DNA from: Jatrophihabitans sp. GAS493
GTDB lineage: Bacteria > Actinomycetota > Actinomycetes > Mycobacteriales > Jatrophihabitantaceae
NCBI RefSeq assembly: GCF_900230215.1
Contig: NZ_LT907982.1
Location: forward strand, 2,170,001-2,234,000
DNA: 64,000 nt
Direction: 5' to 3'
How positions within the stretch are numbered: position 1 is the stretch's first letter; each line of letters begins with the position of its first letter. The translations under genes and the position numbers were made by a program. Under the pieces are notes generated by a model. It was not told the DNA's origin. It did no database searches and saw nothing but the letters and a program-made list of their open reading frames with translations. Of the stretch, positions 27,516 through 36,487 are shown one piece after another.

Positions 27516-28172
27516 TCAGCGTGTTGCGGCTGCCGTCCGTAGTCCCAGTGCGACCAGTACGGCCCCCGAGATCCGATCCATGCTCCGGCGGAATCCGGCC
27601 GAGCTGAACGTGCGCCGCGACAGCTGCACCACCAGTGTCCACGTCAGCAGCCAGCTCGTGGCGACGGCGATGTGGGCCAGGCCGAGCAGGAGCGTCTGGG
27701 GGAGCAGCGGGGAGCCGGCATGCAGGAACTGCGGGGCGATGGTCAAGTAGACAGCAGCGGCCTTCGGGTTCAGCACATTGCCCAGGAAACCCTGCAGAAA
27801 GTCGCCGCGACCCTGCCAGGGCAGCCGAGTGGCCGCCCCGGGGCCGTCTTCGTCGCCCGGCTGGGAGGTCTCGACGCGGCGACGCGGACGGGCTCGCCAG
27901 AGCGACCGCAGCCCGAGCGCGACCAGGTAACCGGCCCCGGCCAGCTTCACCACGGTGAAAGCCTCCGAGGACTGCATGACCAGCGCCGAGAGGCCGAGAC
28001 CGGCCAGCGTCGCGTGACAGATCAACCCGCAGCTGGTCCCGAGAATGACCGAGATACCGGCCCCGGCGCCGCGAGTGAGCACCCGCTGCGTGACCAGCGT
28101 GAAACTGACCCCTGGGGTGAGGCAGATCGGCAGGACGGCGAGGCCGAAGGCGAGCATCCGCCAGAGCGTCAT
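27516..28172 (-). CDS. LysE/RhtB family exporter (second copy)
   Basis: A 218-aa membrane protein with about six helices. It has LPICLTPGVSFTLVTQRVLTRG at the N-terminus, AGAGYLVALGLRSL in the middle and GNVLNPKAAAVYLTIAPQF, the equivalents of the conserved LysE segments. A charged cytoplasmic loop (ARPRRRVETSQPGDEDG) separates the halves. Substrate unknown; it is not closely similar to the exporter at 16.9 kb. Confidence 0.85.
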   Translation of the reverse strand: MTLWRMLAFGLAVLPICLTPGVSFTLVTQRVLTRGAGAGISVILGTSCGLICHATLAGLGLSALVMQSSEAFTVVKLAGAGYLVALGLRSLWRARPRRRVETSQPGDEDGPGAATRLPWQGRGDFLQGFLGNVLNPKAAAVYLTIAPQFLHAGSPLLPQTLLLGLAHIAVATSWLLTWTLVVQLSRRTFSSAGFRRSMDRISGAVLVALGLRTAAATR

Positions 28173-28328
28173 ATCCGGTTCACCTGCCCAATCAGTGCCC
28201 CGACCTTAGCCGGATGGTGGCGGCGGCTCAATCTACTGTTCGCCGATCCTCTGGTCGTCGATCCGTAGGCCACCGCCGAGGATCGTCGAGACTGGAAATC
28301 CGGCCGCGATCGGAGCAGGCTGCCAGCT

Positions 28329-28763
28329 ATGAGCTCGGTTGACGTGCAGGCCGTCGTCGAATGCGAATTGGCGCTGCTCTCGCTCTCGGTCCGGCGAACC
28401 CAGCGGCTGGTCGACGAGCTCCTCGACCCGGATTTTCAGGAGATCGGCGCCTCCGGCCGGCTCTGGAACCGGGCCGATATCAGCGCCGCGCTGGCCGCGG
28501 AGGGCAGCGACCAAACTCCGCACAGCGGTCACGGCGGCGTGATCGAGGCGAGCGAGATGACCAGCCGGGTGCTGGCCGCTGACCTGGTGCTGCTGACCTA
28601 CGTCTCGCTGCGGCACGGCCGCCCGCCACGCCGAGCCCGGCGAACCTCGCTCTGGCGGCTCAGCCCCGAGGGCTCCTGGCGGTTGCTGCACCATCAGGGC
28701 ACGCTGCTGGCCGATGAGCTGGCCGAACCGGGCCTGCCCTTCGGTGGTAGCTCACCGCTCTAG
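28329..28763 (+). CDS. DUF4440/NTF2-like protein
   Basis: A 144-aa protein with the pattern of DUF4440 proteins: an N-terminal helix (VVECELALLSLSVRRT) followed by LVDELLDPDFQEIGASGRLWNRADI and a strand-rich C-terminus ending SLWRLSPEGSWRLLHHQGT. These fold like nuclear transport factor 2 and often act as small ligand-binding or SnoaL-like enzymes; no function can be assigned. Confidence 0.72.
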   Translation: MSSVDVQAVVECELALLSLSVRRTQRLVDELLDPDFQEIGASGRLWNRADISAALAAEGSDQTPHSGHGGVIEASEMTSRVLAADLVLLTYVSLRHGRPPRRARRTSLWRLSPEGSWRLLHHQGTLLADELAEPGLPFGGSSPL

Positions 28764-28786
28764 GCCTGGCTAATACACTCAGCCGA

Positions 28787-29308
28787 ATGGCAACCGTTCG
28801 TCTCCGCCCGATCGAATTCGACGACCTCGACGGCCTCTCCGCTGAGGGGCCGGAGGAGGACCCGTTCGGGTTCTTCGGATTCCGGGCCGCCAACACGATG
28901 CAGCGCCGTTTCAACGCCGACGGGTTCATCACCGACAACCTCGGATCCCTGGCCGTCATCACCCCGGACGGGGAATTGGCCGGAACCGTCGGGTGGTTCG
29001 CCCTGCAGCACGGCCCGGCCGTCTCCGCCCGGGCGTTCAATGTCGGAATCCACATCCTCGCCGGCCAGCGCGGCCGGGGTTACGGCACCGCGGCCCAGGA
29101 CGAGATCGCCAAGTACCTCTTCGCCAACACGCTGGTGGAGCGACTCGAGGCATCGACGGACGTCGAGAACATCGCCGAGCAGCGAGCCCTGGCGAAGGCC
29201 GGCTACCAGCGGGAGGGGCTGCTGCGGCACGCCCAGTTCCGGGCCGGCGGGTGGCACGACCTGGTGATCTACAGCCGGCTGCGCGGCGATCCGCAGGTCA
29301 GGGCGTAG
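28787..29308 (+). CDS. GNAT family N-acetyltransferase
   Basis: A 173-aa acetyltransferase with the acetyl-CoA loop visible in GIHILAGQRGRGYGTAAQDEIAKYLF and the following VERLEASTDVENIAEQRALAKAGY. The C-terminus FRAGGWHDLVIYSRLR is typical of the RimJ-like subgroup. Substrate unknown. It follows the DUF4440 gene by 23 bp. Confidence 0.85.
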   Translation: MATVRLRPIEFDDLDGLSAEGPEEDPFGFFGFRAANTMQRRFNADGFITDNLGSLAVITPDGELAGTVGWFALQHGPAVSARAFNVGIHILAGQRGRGYGTAAQDEIAKYLFANTLVERLEASTDVENIAEQRALAKAGYQREGLLRHAQFRAGGWHDLVIYSRLRGDPQVRA

Positions 29309-29352
29309 ACGTGTCCCACGGGACGGAATTCACAGGATGAGATACGCCGCCA

Positions 29353-29371
29353 TTAGGGTAGCCTTACCGTC
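29353..29371 (+). promoter_or_regulatory. Candidate IdeR/DtxR iron box upstream of efeU
   Basis: TTAGGGTAGCCTTACCGTC matches 13 of 19 positions of the IdeR/DtxR consensus TTAGGTTAGGCTAACCTAA. A further TAAGG...CCCTAAC half-palindrome follows at 29373. It is 75 bp before the efeU start and would repress iron uptake when Fe(II) is plentiful. Confidence 0.62.
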
Positions 29372-29445
29372 GTAAGGACACCCTAACGCGACTCTCATCG
29401 ACGGCCTGTGGCTTTCTGCGGCCGTCCAGGAAAGGCTCCGACGGC

Positions 29446-31041
29446 ATGCTGCCCACCTTCGTGATCGGCTTACGCGAGGGGCTCGAGGCGGCGCTCATCG
29501 TCGGCATCGTCGCCGCATTCCTGCGGCAGCGTGAACGCCGCGATCTGCTGCGCTGGGTCTGGATCGGAGTCCTCGCGGCCACCCTCCTCTGCATTGCCGG
29601 GGGCGTCGCGCTGCGGGTCTTCTCGCAGAACCTGCCGCAGCGTCAGCAGGAGGGGCTGGAGACGGTCATCGGACTGGTCGCCGTCGCGATGGTCACCTAC
29701 ATGGTCGTCTGGATGCGTCGGAACTCGCGGTCGCTGAAGGGGCAGCTCGAGGGGGCGGCCGCCGAGGCGCTGGCTGAGGGATCGGGCTGGGCGCTGGTCG
29801 TGATGGCGTTCCTGGCCGTGCTGCGCGAAGGCTTCGAGACCTCGGTCTTCCTGCTCGCGGCGTACAACGAAAGCGACAACGGGGCCACCGCCACCACCGG
29901 GGCCGTTCTCGGCATCGCGGTCGCGGTGGCCATCGGCTACGGCATCTACCGCGGCGGCGTGAAGCTCAACCTCTCCCGGTTCTTCCGGATCACCGGTGTG
30001 ATGCTGGTGCTGGTCAGCGCCGGCCTGGTGGTCAGTGCCCTGCACACCGCGCACGAGGCGGGCTGGCTCAATTTCGGCCAGCATCAGGTGCTTGATCTCA
30101 GTGCGCTCGTCACGCCGGGGACTGTGCAGGAGTCGCTGCTCACCGGGATGCTCGGCATTCAGGCCCGACCCGTCTTCATCGAGCTGACCGGCTGGCTGCT
30201 GTACGTCATCCCGGTCGGCATCTACGTGGGGTGGCCGCCCGGCCGGGCATTGAGCAACCGGATCGTCGTGCGCATCAGCGCCGGTATCGCAGCTGTCGCC
30301 GCAGTCGCCGCGCTACTGCTGGTCGTACTCGCCCCCGCGAAGCCGGCCTTCGCGCAGCGGTCAGCCGGCGCGCAGCAGTCGGCCCCGGGCGCGGCTGGTG
30401 GTCAGAATTCGGCGTCGTTGGGCAGTCCGGGTCAGCCGCAGAGCCCATACACCGCGGTGGTCGGCAGCGGCGCCGATGCTCATCGACTCAGCGGCAACGT
30501 GCAGCTGGTTGGCCCGGACAGTCATGAAAGCATGCCGGTCGAGGTCTACCAGGGCCGGGTTGCCGTGTTGCCCGCCGCCGGGCGGCCGAGCAGCCTCAGT
30601 TACGCCGAGATCGCCAAGCTCAACGGCGGTTCACTGCCCTTCGGGGTGCGGGCCAAGGCGGGCGAAGTCGCGGTGAACTACGCGGACACGGCCGAGTTGA
30701 CGCTCTGGGTCGAGCCGCACACCGGGCAGGTGATCGATGCGCAGGTACAGCAGAAGACTGTGATCACGCCGTCCTTCTCCGTCGGTGTGGCGCAGTTGGC
30801 TCCGCAGACCACCACGACGCGCTGGCCCTCGGTCGTCACGGTCGCGCAGGCCGATCAGGCCCGACAGGCGGTGAGTGATCTCAATACCCGCCGGCTGCTG
30901 CTGCAGGTCGCGGCCAGCCTGGCCGTGGTGGCGGTGGTGGGGACGCTGGTTGCACTCTGGTTCGCCTTTGTCCGTCGCCGGCCCACGTCGGCCGCCCCGT
31001 CGAGTGTGACCAATCCCAAACCGGAGCTGGTTCGAAGTTAG
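29446..31041 (+). CDS. efeU: Iron permease EfeU (FTR1 family) with C-terminal extension
   Basis: A 531-aa protein. The first 285 residues are the FTR1 permease with seven helices and the two iron-binding motifs R10-E-G-L-E14 and R127-E-G-F-E131. From about 290 there is an extra roughly 240-residue part: a Ser/Gln/Gly-rich linker, a probably extracytoplasmic domain (330-490) and one final membrane helix near 500. That tail is absent from the E. coli-type permease. EfeU carries ferric iron through the membrane, working with EfeO and EfeB encoded next. Confidence 0.92.
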   Translation: MLPTFVIGLREGLEAALIVGIVAAFLRQRERRDLLRWVWIGVLAATLLCIAGGVALRVFSQNLPQRQQEGLETVIGLVAVAMVTYMVVWMRRNSRSLKGQLEGAAAEALAEGSGWALVVMAFLAVLREGFETSVFLLAAYNESDNGATATTGAVLGIAVAVAIGYGIYRGGVKLNLSRFFRITGVMLVLVSAGLVVSALHTAHEAGWLNFGQHQVLDLSALVTPGTVQESLLTGMLGIQARPVFIELTGWLLYVIPVGIYVGWPPGRALSNRIVVRISAGIAAVAAVAALLLVVLAPAKPAFAQRSAGAQQSAPGAAGGQNSASLGSPGQPQSPYTAVVGSGADAHRLSGNVQLVGPDSHESMPVEVYQGRVAVLPAAGRPSSLSYAEIAKLNGGSLPFGVRAKAGEVAVNYADTAELTLWVEPHTGQVIDAQVQQKTVITPSFSVGVAQLAPQTTTTRWPSVVTVAQADQARQAVSDLNTRRLLLQVAASLAVVAVVGTLVALWFAFVRRRPTSAAPSSVTNPKPELVRS

Positions 31042-31056
31042 GTTAGGCTCTCCTAA
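31038..31056 (+). promoter_or_regulatory. IdeR/DtxR iron box between efeU and efeO
   Basis: TTAGGTTAGGCTCTCCTAA matches 17 of 19 bases of the IdeR/DtxR consensus and overlaps the efeU stop codon. It lies 35 bp before efeO, so efeO-efeB appear to have their own iron-regulated promoter in addition to the one before efeU. Confidence 0.85.
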
Positions 31057-31090
31057 TTAACCTCGACCGCTTCTCTAGGAGTTCTGCACG

Positions 31091-32251
31091 ATGACGCACC
31101 GCTTCACGCGCCCGGCCCTCGCCCTGCTGGCCCTCAGTACGCTCGCCGGCCTCAGCGCCTGCTCCAGCGACACCAAGACGGCGGCCAGTACCGCGTCCGC
31201 CGGTGACCCGCATGTCGCCAACGTGACGATCACCAGCGCGAAGTGCGTCGCCGATCGCGACAGCTACGCCGCAGGCCCGATCACCTTCAACGTCTCCAAC
31301 AAGGACGCCACCGGCATCACCGAGTTCGAGGTGCTCAAGGACGAGCTCATCGTCGGTGAGAAGGAGAACCTGCCGCCCGGTTTCAACGGCAGCATCTCAG
31401 TGAAGCTCGACGCCGGTGACTACGAGATGTACTGCCCCGGCGCGACCACCCCTAAGGTCCCGCTGAAGGTGACCGGCACCGCCGCCGCAGCCGCGACCGG
31501 CACAACCCACGACCTGTTGATCCAGGGCACCAAGGACTACGCCGACTACGTGGACGCGCAGACCACTCTGCTGGTCGACAACACCACGCCATTCGTGGCC
31601 TCGCTCTCAGGTACCGACCTGGCTGCCGCGCAACTGGCCTACATCAAGGCTCGGCCGTACTACGAGAAGATCGAGCCGGTCGCCGAGAAGTTCCCCGACC
31701 TGGACGCGGCAATCGACGCCCGCCCCGACACCGGGCAGACGATCACCGACCTCACCGGCTTCCACCGCATCGAGTACGGCCTCTTCGCGAAGAAGTCGCT
31801 GGCCGGTCTGGCCCCGATCGGCGCCCAGCTCATCACGGACGTGAAGAAACTGCAGACGACGGCCAAGACCCTCACCTACCAGCCGGCTGATCTGGCCAAC
31901 GGAGCGTCCGCGCTGCTGGAGGAGGTCTCGAGCACCAAGCTCACCGGCGAGGAGGAGAACTACTCGCACATCGATCTGCTCGACATGCAGGCGAACATAG
32001 AGGGATCCGAGCAGCTCTTCGCCACTCTCAAGCCCGGTCTGAACAAGATCGACCCGGAGCTGGCCAGCACGATCAGCACGCAGTTCGCGGCACTCGACAA
32101 GTTGGTGGACACCTTCCGCAGCACCACCGACCCATCGGGATTCCGTCCGTGGAACACTCTCACCGACGCTGAGATCAAGCAGCTGCAGGCCGCCGTACTC
32201 GCGGTGCACGACCCGCTGTCGACCGTGGCGGCTAAGGTCGTCAACGCCTAA
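31091..32251 (+). CDS. efeO: Iron uptake lipoprotein EfeO
   Basis: A 386-aa exported protein with a signal peptide and lipobox LSAC (lipidated Cys24). An N-terminal cupredoxin-like domain (about 40-130) is followed by an imelysin-type helical domain with the metal motif GFHRIE (H225, E228). EfeO binds periplasmic or surface iron and hands it to the EfeU channel. It lies between efeU and efeB, with an iron box just upstream. Confidence 0.94.
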   Translation: MTHRFTRPALALLALSTLAGLSACSSDTKTAASTASAGDPHVANVTITSAKCVADRDSYAAGPITFNVSNKDATGITEFEVLKDELIVGEKENLPPGFNGSISVKLDAGDYEMYCPGATTPKVPLKVTGTAAAAATGTTHDLLIQGTKDYADYVDAQTTLLVDNTTPFVASLSGTDLAAAQLAYIKARPYYEKIEPVAEKFPDLDAAIDARPDTGQTITDLTGFHRIEYGLFAKKSLAGLAPIGAQLITDVKKLQTTAKTLTYQPADLANGASALLEEVSSTKLTGEEENYSHIDLLDMQANIEGSEQLFATLKPGLNKIDPELASTISTQFAALDKLVDTFRSTTDPSGFRPWNTLTDAEIKQLQAAVLAVHDPLSTVAAKVVNA

Positions 32252-32297
32252 CCGGCTACAAGCCGGCCAGCAGGCACATCCATAGAAACAAGGACGA

Positions 32298-33584
32298 ATG
32301 ACAGACGAGCAGCAGCAGCCGGGAAATCCTCACCACGCAAGTCGGCGAGGATTTCTCGGCGCCGCTGCCGCCGGCGCCGGAGTGCTGGTCGCCGGCGGCG
32401 CAGTCGGTTACGGCGTCGGGCGCGCGTCAGCCGACACGCCAAATGAGTCGGGTCCGGCCTCGGCAAATGTCAGCATTCCGTTCTACGGTCCGCGGCAGGC
32501 CGGAATCTCCACTCCGGCCCAGGATCGGCTCGCCTTCGCGGCCTTCGACGTCACCACCACAGACGTGCTGAAACTGCAGGCGATGCTCGGCACCTGGGCC
32601 GCCGCCGCCTCCCGGATGGTGCTGGGTGAGTTGATCGGCCCGACCGAGACCGCGCCGCAGGCTCCGCCGGTCGACACCGGGGAGGCGCTCGGCCTGGGAC
32701 CGGCCAAGCTCACGATCACCGTCGGCTTCGGACCCTCGCTCTTCGACGGCCGTTTCGGGCTGGCCGGCAAGCGCCCGGCGGCCCTGGCCGACATCCCCGG
32801 CTTCCGTGGCGACCAGATCAACCCCGACATCAGCAACGGCGACATCTGTGTTCAGGCCTGCTCGGACGATCCGCAGGTGGCGTTCCACGTGATCCGCAAC
32901 TTCGCCCGCCTGGCCCGCGGAGCGGCGGTGATTCGCTGGTCGCAGTTGGGCTTCGGCCGCACCTCTTCGACGTCGACCTCGCAGCAGACGCCCCGCAATC
33001 TCATGGGTTTCAAGGATGGTACGAACAACATCAAGGCTGAGGACGAGGCTGAGATGAACAGCTTCGTCTGGGTCGGTGACGAGACTGATCAGTCCTGGAT
33101 GAAGGGCGGAAGTTACGTCGTTTCCCGTCGCATCCGGATGCTGATCGAGACCTGGGACAGCGACTACATCGCCGATCAGGAGAGCATCTTCGGCCGTACG
33201 AAAGACTCCGGAGCGCCGCTCACCGGCAAGGACGAGTTCGACAAGGTCGACCTGGCGGCCAAGGACTCCAAGGGTGACCCGGTCATTGCGGCCGATTCGC
33301 ACATCCGCCTGGCCGCGCCCGCGACCAACGGCGGGCTGAAGATCCTGCGCCGCGGGTACTCCTATACCGACGGCATCGACCAGCAGTCGGGCCTGCTCGA
33401 TGCGGGCCTGTTCTTCCTGGCCTATCAGAGAGATCCACGCAAGCAGTTCGTCCCGATTCAGCGTCGGCTGGGTCAGTCCGACGGGCTCAACGAATACATC
33501 CGGCACACCAGCAGCGGCGTCTTCGCCGTGCCGCCGGGCCTCAGTGGGCCCGGCGACTGGTTCGGTAAAGCGCTGTTCCAGTAG
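32298..33584 (+). CDS. efeB: Dyp-type haem peroxidase EfeB
   Basis: A 428-aa peroxidase with a Tat signal (SRRGFLGAAAAGAGVLVAGG) for folded export with haem. The DyP hallmark GFKDGTNN is present, and the C-terminal half holds the proximal haem region (RRGYSYTDGIDQQSGLLDAGLFF read in parts). In the EfeUOB system it acts outside the membrane on iron compounds or haem. It follows efeO by 46 bp. Confidence 0.95.
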   Translation: MTDEQQQPGNPHHASRRGFLGAAAAGAGVLVAGGAVGYGVGRASADTPNESGPASANVSIPFYGPRQAGISTPAQDRLAFAAFDVTTTDVLKLQAMLGTWAAAASRMVLGELIGPTETAPQAPPVDTGEALGLGPAKLTITVGFGPSLFDGRFGLAGKRPAALADIPGFRGDQINPDISNGDICVQACSDDPQVAFHVIRNFARLARGAAVIRWSQLGFGRTSSTSTSQQTPRNLMGFKDGTNNIKAEDEAEMNSFVWVGDETDQSWMKGGSYVVSRRIRMLIETWDSDYIADQESIFGRTKDSGAPLTGKDEFDKVDLAAKDSKGDPVIAADSHIRLAAPATNGGLKILRRGYSYTDGIDQQSGLLDAGLFFLAYQRDPRKQFVPIQRRLGQSDGLNEYIRHTSSGVFAVPPGLSGPGDWFGKALFQ

Positions 33585-33601
33585 CTGGCTCCGCGGTCGA
33601 G

Positions 33602-33928
33602 CTACTTGGCTGAGCCGCCGGAGATCACGTAGGACCAGAGTTCGCTGCTGACTCCGACGTGCGGCGGGGCCTCGCCGCCGGCCCGCTCGCTGGCCGAACG
33701 GTGGCCGTGCCCGAATGAGGCCGAATTCAGCCAGGCCTGGAACGACTCCTCGTCCCGCCAACGGGTTACCACCAGCCAGGTGGTCCGCTCATCGGTGGGC
33801 TGCAGGAGCTCAAAACCCTCGAATCCGTCCTGATCGTCGACGGCGCCGGCGCGGGCGGCGAAGCGCTTGGCCAACTCGTCGCCGCTGTCGGCCGGAACGG
33901 TGATCGCGTTTATCTTTATGATGGTCAC
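33602..33928 (-). CDS. mhuD: MhuD-like haem-degrading monooxygenase
   Basis: A 108-aa antibiotic-biosynthesis-monooxygenase-fold protein closely resembling M. tuberculosis MhuD: KINAI.VP...G.EL.KRFA.RA.AV, then WLVVTRWRDEESFQAW. The catalytic residues Asn7 and Trp66 are conserved, and His74 can serve as the haem ligand. MhuD opens haem to release iron. GTG 33928 follows GGAGG by 5 nt. It is convergent with efeB by 17 bp, fitting an iron-supply role alongside EfeUOB. Confidence 0.87.
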   Translation of the reverse strand: MTIIKINAITVPADSGDELAKRFAARAGAVDDQDGFEGFELLQPTDERTTWLVVTRWRDEESFQAWLNSASFGHGHRSASERAGGEAPPHVGVSSELWSYVISGGSAK

Positions 33929-34056
33929 GCCTCCATCCTGCCAGCCGTCGATGAGTTGCCACACACGGCCTGACCCGGCTCGGGCAGGGTGTCCTAACAT
34001 CAGATTGCGGGCTACATCCGTGCCGCTATCCGCCGGACCAGGAATGAGCAGACCCA

Positions 34057-35277
34057 ATGACAGAAGCCGTAATCGTTTCCACCGCGCGATCGCCGATCGG
34101 TCGTGCCGTCAAGGGGTCGCTCGCCTCGATGCGCCCCGACGATCTCGCCGTCCAGATGGTGCGCGCGGCGCTGGACAAGGTCCCCTCCCTCGATCCTCGC
34201 GAGATCGACGACCTGATGGTCGGCTGCGGCCAGCCGGCCGGAGAGGGCGGCTTTAACATCGGCCGCACGATCGCCGTCGGCCTCGGTTATGACTTCCTGC
34301 CCGGCACCGTCGTCAATCGGTACTGCTCCTCGTCGCTGCAGACGTCGCGAATGGCCTTTCACGCGATCAAGGCGGGGGAGGGCGAGGTCTTCATCTCAGC
34401 CGGCGTCGAGACCGTCTCGCGGTTCGCGATCGGCAGCGCTGACGGCTGGCCGGGCAGCCAGAACCCCATCTACGCCGAAGCCGGCGAGCGCACCGAGAAG
34501 GTCGCGGCGAATGGGGCGTCGGAGTGGCATGATCCGCGCGAGGACGGCCTGCTCCCGGACGTCTACATCAGCATGGGGCAGACCGCTGAGAACGTGGCGC
34601 TGCTGAAGAACGTGAGCCGGGAAGACATGGACCACTTCGGTGTCCGGTCGCAGAACCTGGCCGAGAAGGCCAACGAGAGCGGCTTCTGGGCTCGCGACAT
34701 CACGCCGGTGACGCTGCCGGACGGCACCGTGGTGAGCAAGGACGACGGCCCGCGCGCGGGCGTCACCTACGAGGCGGTGGCCGGGCTCAAGCCCGTCTTC
34801 CGCCCGGATGGCCGCATCACAGCCGGTAACTGCTGTCCGCTCAACGACGGGGCCGCTGCGCTGGTCATCATGAGCGACACCAAAGCCGCACAACTCGGGC
34901 TGACGCCACTGGCCCGTATCGTCGCCACCGGGGTCTCGGGTCTCTCCCCGGAGATCATGGGGCTCGGCCCGGTTGAGGCGTCCAAGCGGGCGCTGGCCCG
35001 GGCGGGTATGTCGGTGGCCGACATCGACCTCGTGGAGATCAACGAGGCGTTCGCCGCCCAGGTGCTGCCGTCGCAGCGCGAGCTCGGCATCGACATGGAC
35101 CGACTGAACGTCAACGGTGGCGCGATCGCCGTAGGACACCCGTTCGGCATGACTGGAGCTCGCATCACGGCGACCCTGATCAACTCCCTGCAGACGCATG
35201 ACAAGCAGTTCGGCCTGGAGACCATGTGCGTCGGCGGCGGTCAGGGTATGGCCATGATCATCGAGCGCCTGAGCTGA
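34057..35277 (+). CDS. Thiolase family acetyl-CoA acyltransferase
   Basis: A 406-aa thiolase. It has the nucleophile Cys90 in NRYCSSSLQT, the NEAFAAQ motif, GHPFGMTGAR with the catalytic His, and the second Cys in ETMCVGGGQG. It cleaves 3-ketoacyl-CoA with CoA in beta-oxidation or condenses acetyl-CoA; which direction cannot be told. It is monocistronic, with a strong hairpin just downstream. Confidence 0.92.
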   Translation: MTEAVIVSTARSPIGRAVKGSLASMRPDDLAVQMVRAALDKVPSLDPREIDDLMVGCGQPAGEGGFNIGRTIAVGLGYDFLPGTVVNRYCSSSLQTSRMAFHAIKAGEGEVFISAGVETVSRFAIGSADGWPGSQNPIYAEAGERTEKVAANGASEWHDPREDGLLPDVYISMGQTAENVALLKNVSREDMDHFGVRSQNLAEKANESGFWARDITPVTLPDGTVVSKDDGPRAGVTYEAVAGLKPVFRPDGRITAGNCCPLNDGAAALVIMSDTKAAQLGLTPLARIVATGVSGLSPEIMGLGPVEASKRALARAGMSVADIDLVEINEAFAAQVLPSQRELGIDMDRLNVNGGAIAVGHPFGMTGARITATLINSLQTHDKQFGLETMCVGGGQGMAMIIERLS

Positions 35278-35305
35278 TCCTGGCGACTAATTGAATTAGC
35301 AATTC

Positions 35306-35351
35306 CAACGAGCAGAGGATTGACCGGTAATGGTCACTCCTCTGCTCGTTG
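35306..35351 (+). terminator. Long hairpin downstream of the thiolase gene
   Basis: A perfect 14-bp stem (CAACGAGCAGAGGA with its complement) continues after one mismatch into five more pairs (TGACC/GGTCA) around a 6-nt loop. It ends about 75 bp after the thiolase stop. There is no T-run, so it may be a terminator of the actinobacterial type lacking U-tract, or a leader structure of the next gene. Confidence 0.65.
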
Positions 35352-35467
35352 CATTACCACACACAAACTTTACGTGATTACCAGGATGCACTGTGTTGCT
35401 AAGGCTGTTATCGTATTAATACATCTGTCGGGGATGCCAACGCTGGGGATTACCAGAAGGTCTCCTC

Positions 35468-36406
35468 ATGCGGTCTTTGGCCCAATACTGCAGAGCACAT
35501 ATCCTCATCGTCTCAATAGTCGCTCTCGCCGCTGGAACGGTCGGCATGGTCAGCGCGGCGAATGCGTTCGGCGACGCCTCTGACGATCGAGCGCCGGTCA
35601 CCCTGCCGGTTCCCCCCACTCCTCACTTCGTCGGTACTCCGGCCTCGCTGCGGCTTATGCGACTAGCCATGCCGACTCCGGTCGCCCCGTTGCCCTCATC
35701 CTCGCCGTCGGCGCGTCCGACGACGCAGGCCCCGAGGCTTACGTCGGGCCCGAGTGCCAAGCCAGCTCCGACTGCCAAGCCGGATGCGGCGCCGAGTTGG
35801 CCGTCTTCCAGCTCTGAGCGCTCCGCAACTCACCGCGCGTCACAGCCATCGACTCGTGTCCCGTCGAAGTCGAAGGTCACGCCCAAAGCCGCGCCTAAGG
35901 CGACGGTGAAGCCAAAGGCCAAGGCGGCTCCTCGGCCCGCGGTGAAGCCCGCGGTGAAGCCTGTGGTGAAGGCCAGTTCCCTCCCGGTCAGCTCGTCGAT
36001 CGCCTACTCGGTGCTCTCGCGGCTCAACGCGGATCGGGCGAAGTACGGTGCCCCGGCGCTGCACATGAGCGGCTCGCTGGTCGCTGCGGCCCACAACCAC
36101 AATCTGGCCATGGCGTCGGCCAACGTCATGGCCCACCAGGTGTCGGGCGAGGCGGGTCTATCCAGCCGGCTGGCGCGAGTCGGCTACGGGTGGAGTGCCT
36201 GCGCCGAGAACATCGGTTGGAGCACCAACCTGTCGACTTCGGGCGCGCTGGGCCTGGATGGGCAGATGATGGCCGAGGTGGCGCCAAATGACGGTCACCG
36301 GGTGAACATTCTCAGCACGAAGTACACCCAGGTCGGCATCGATGTCGTCCTCGATTCGGCTACTGGCAAATTGTGGCTCACAGAAGATTTCGGCCAGCCG
36401 GGCTAG
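35468..36406 (+). CDS. Secreted CAP-domain (SCP/PR1, YkwD-like) protein
   Basis: A 312-aa exported protein. A signal peptide or anchor occupies about 10-32, then a low-complexity Pro/Ser/Lys region (35-175) with repeated PKA/KPA units suited to wall spanning. The C-terminal 130 residues are a CAP domain: VLSRLNADRAKYGAPALHMS, the HN...MAH and CAENIGW histidine-glutamate site, and NDGHRVNILSTKYTQVGI. CAP proteins are extracellular and of mostly unknown activity. It is the last intact chromosomal gene before the integrated elements. Confidence 0.88.
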   Translation: MRSLAQYCRAHILIVSIVALAAGTVGMVSAANAFGDASDDRAPVTLPVPPTPHFVGTPASLRLMRLAMPTPVAPLPSSSPSARPTTQAPRLTSGPSAKPAPTAKPDAAPSWPSSSSERSATHRASQPSTRVPSKSKVTPKAAPKATVKPKAKAAPRPAVKPAVKPVVKASSLPVSSSIAYSVLSRLNADRAKYGAPALHMSGSLVAAAHNHNLAMASANVMAHQVSGEAGLSSRLARVGYGWSACAENIGWSTNLSTSGALGLDGQMMAEVAPNDGHRVNILSTKYTQVGIDVVLDSATGKLWLTEDFGQPG

Positions 36407-36437
36407 CGCTGGGGCAAGCTCAGAGCGCGACTGAAAT

Positions 36438-36482
36438 CAACAACGCCGACCCCAGGCGAGTTGCCCGGGGTCGGCGTTGTTG
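36438..36482 (+). terminator. Strong hairpin terminator after the CAP gene
   Basis: A perfect 16-bp GC-rich stem (CAACAACGCCGACCCC and its complement) around a 13-nt loop, 32 bp after the CAP gene stop, followed by TCTTGG. It ends just before the tRNA-like fragment at 36488. Confidence 0.85.
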
Positions 36483-36487
36483 TCTTG

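Noticed and set aside
35352-35467. c-di-AMP or other riboswitch before the CAP gene
   Set aside because: Cell-wall genes of actinobacteria often have ydaO-type leaders, but none of the conserved ydaO sequence or pairing was found; only the upstream hairpin is clear.
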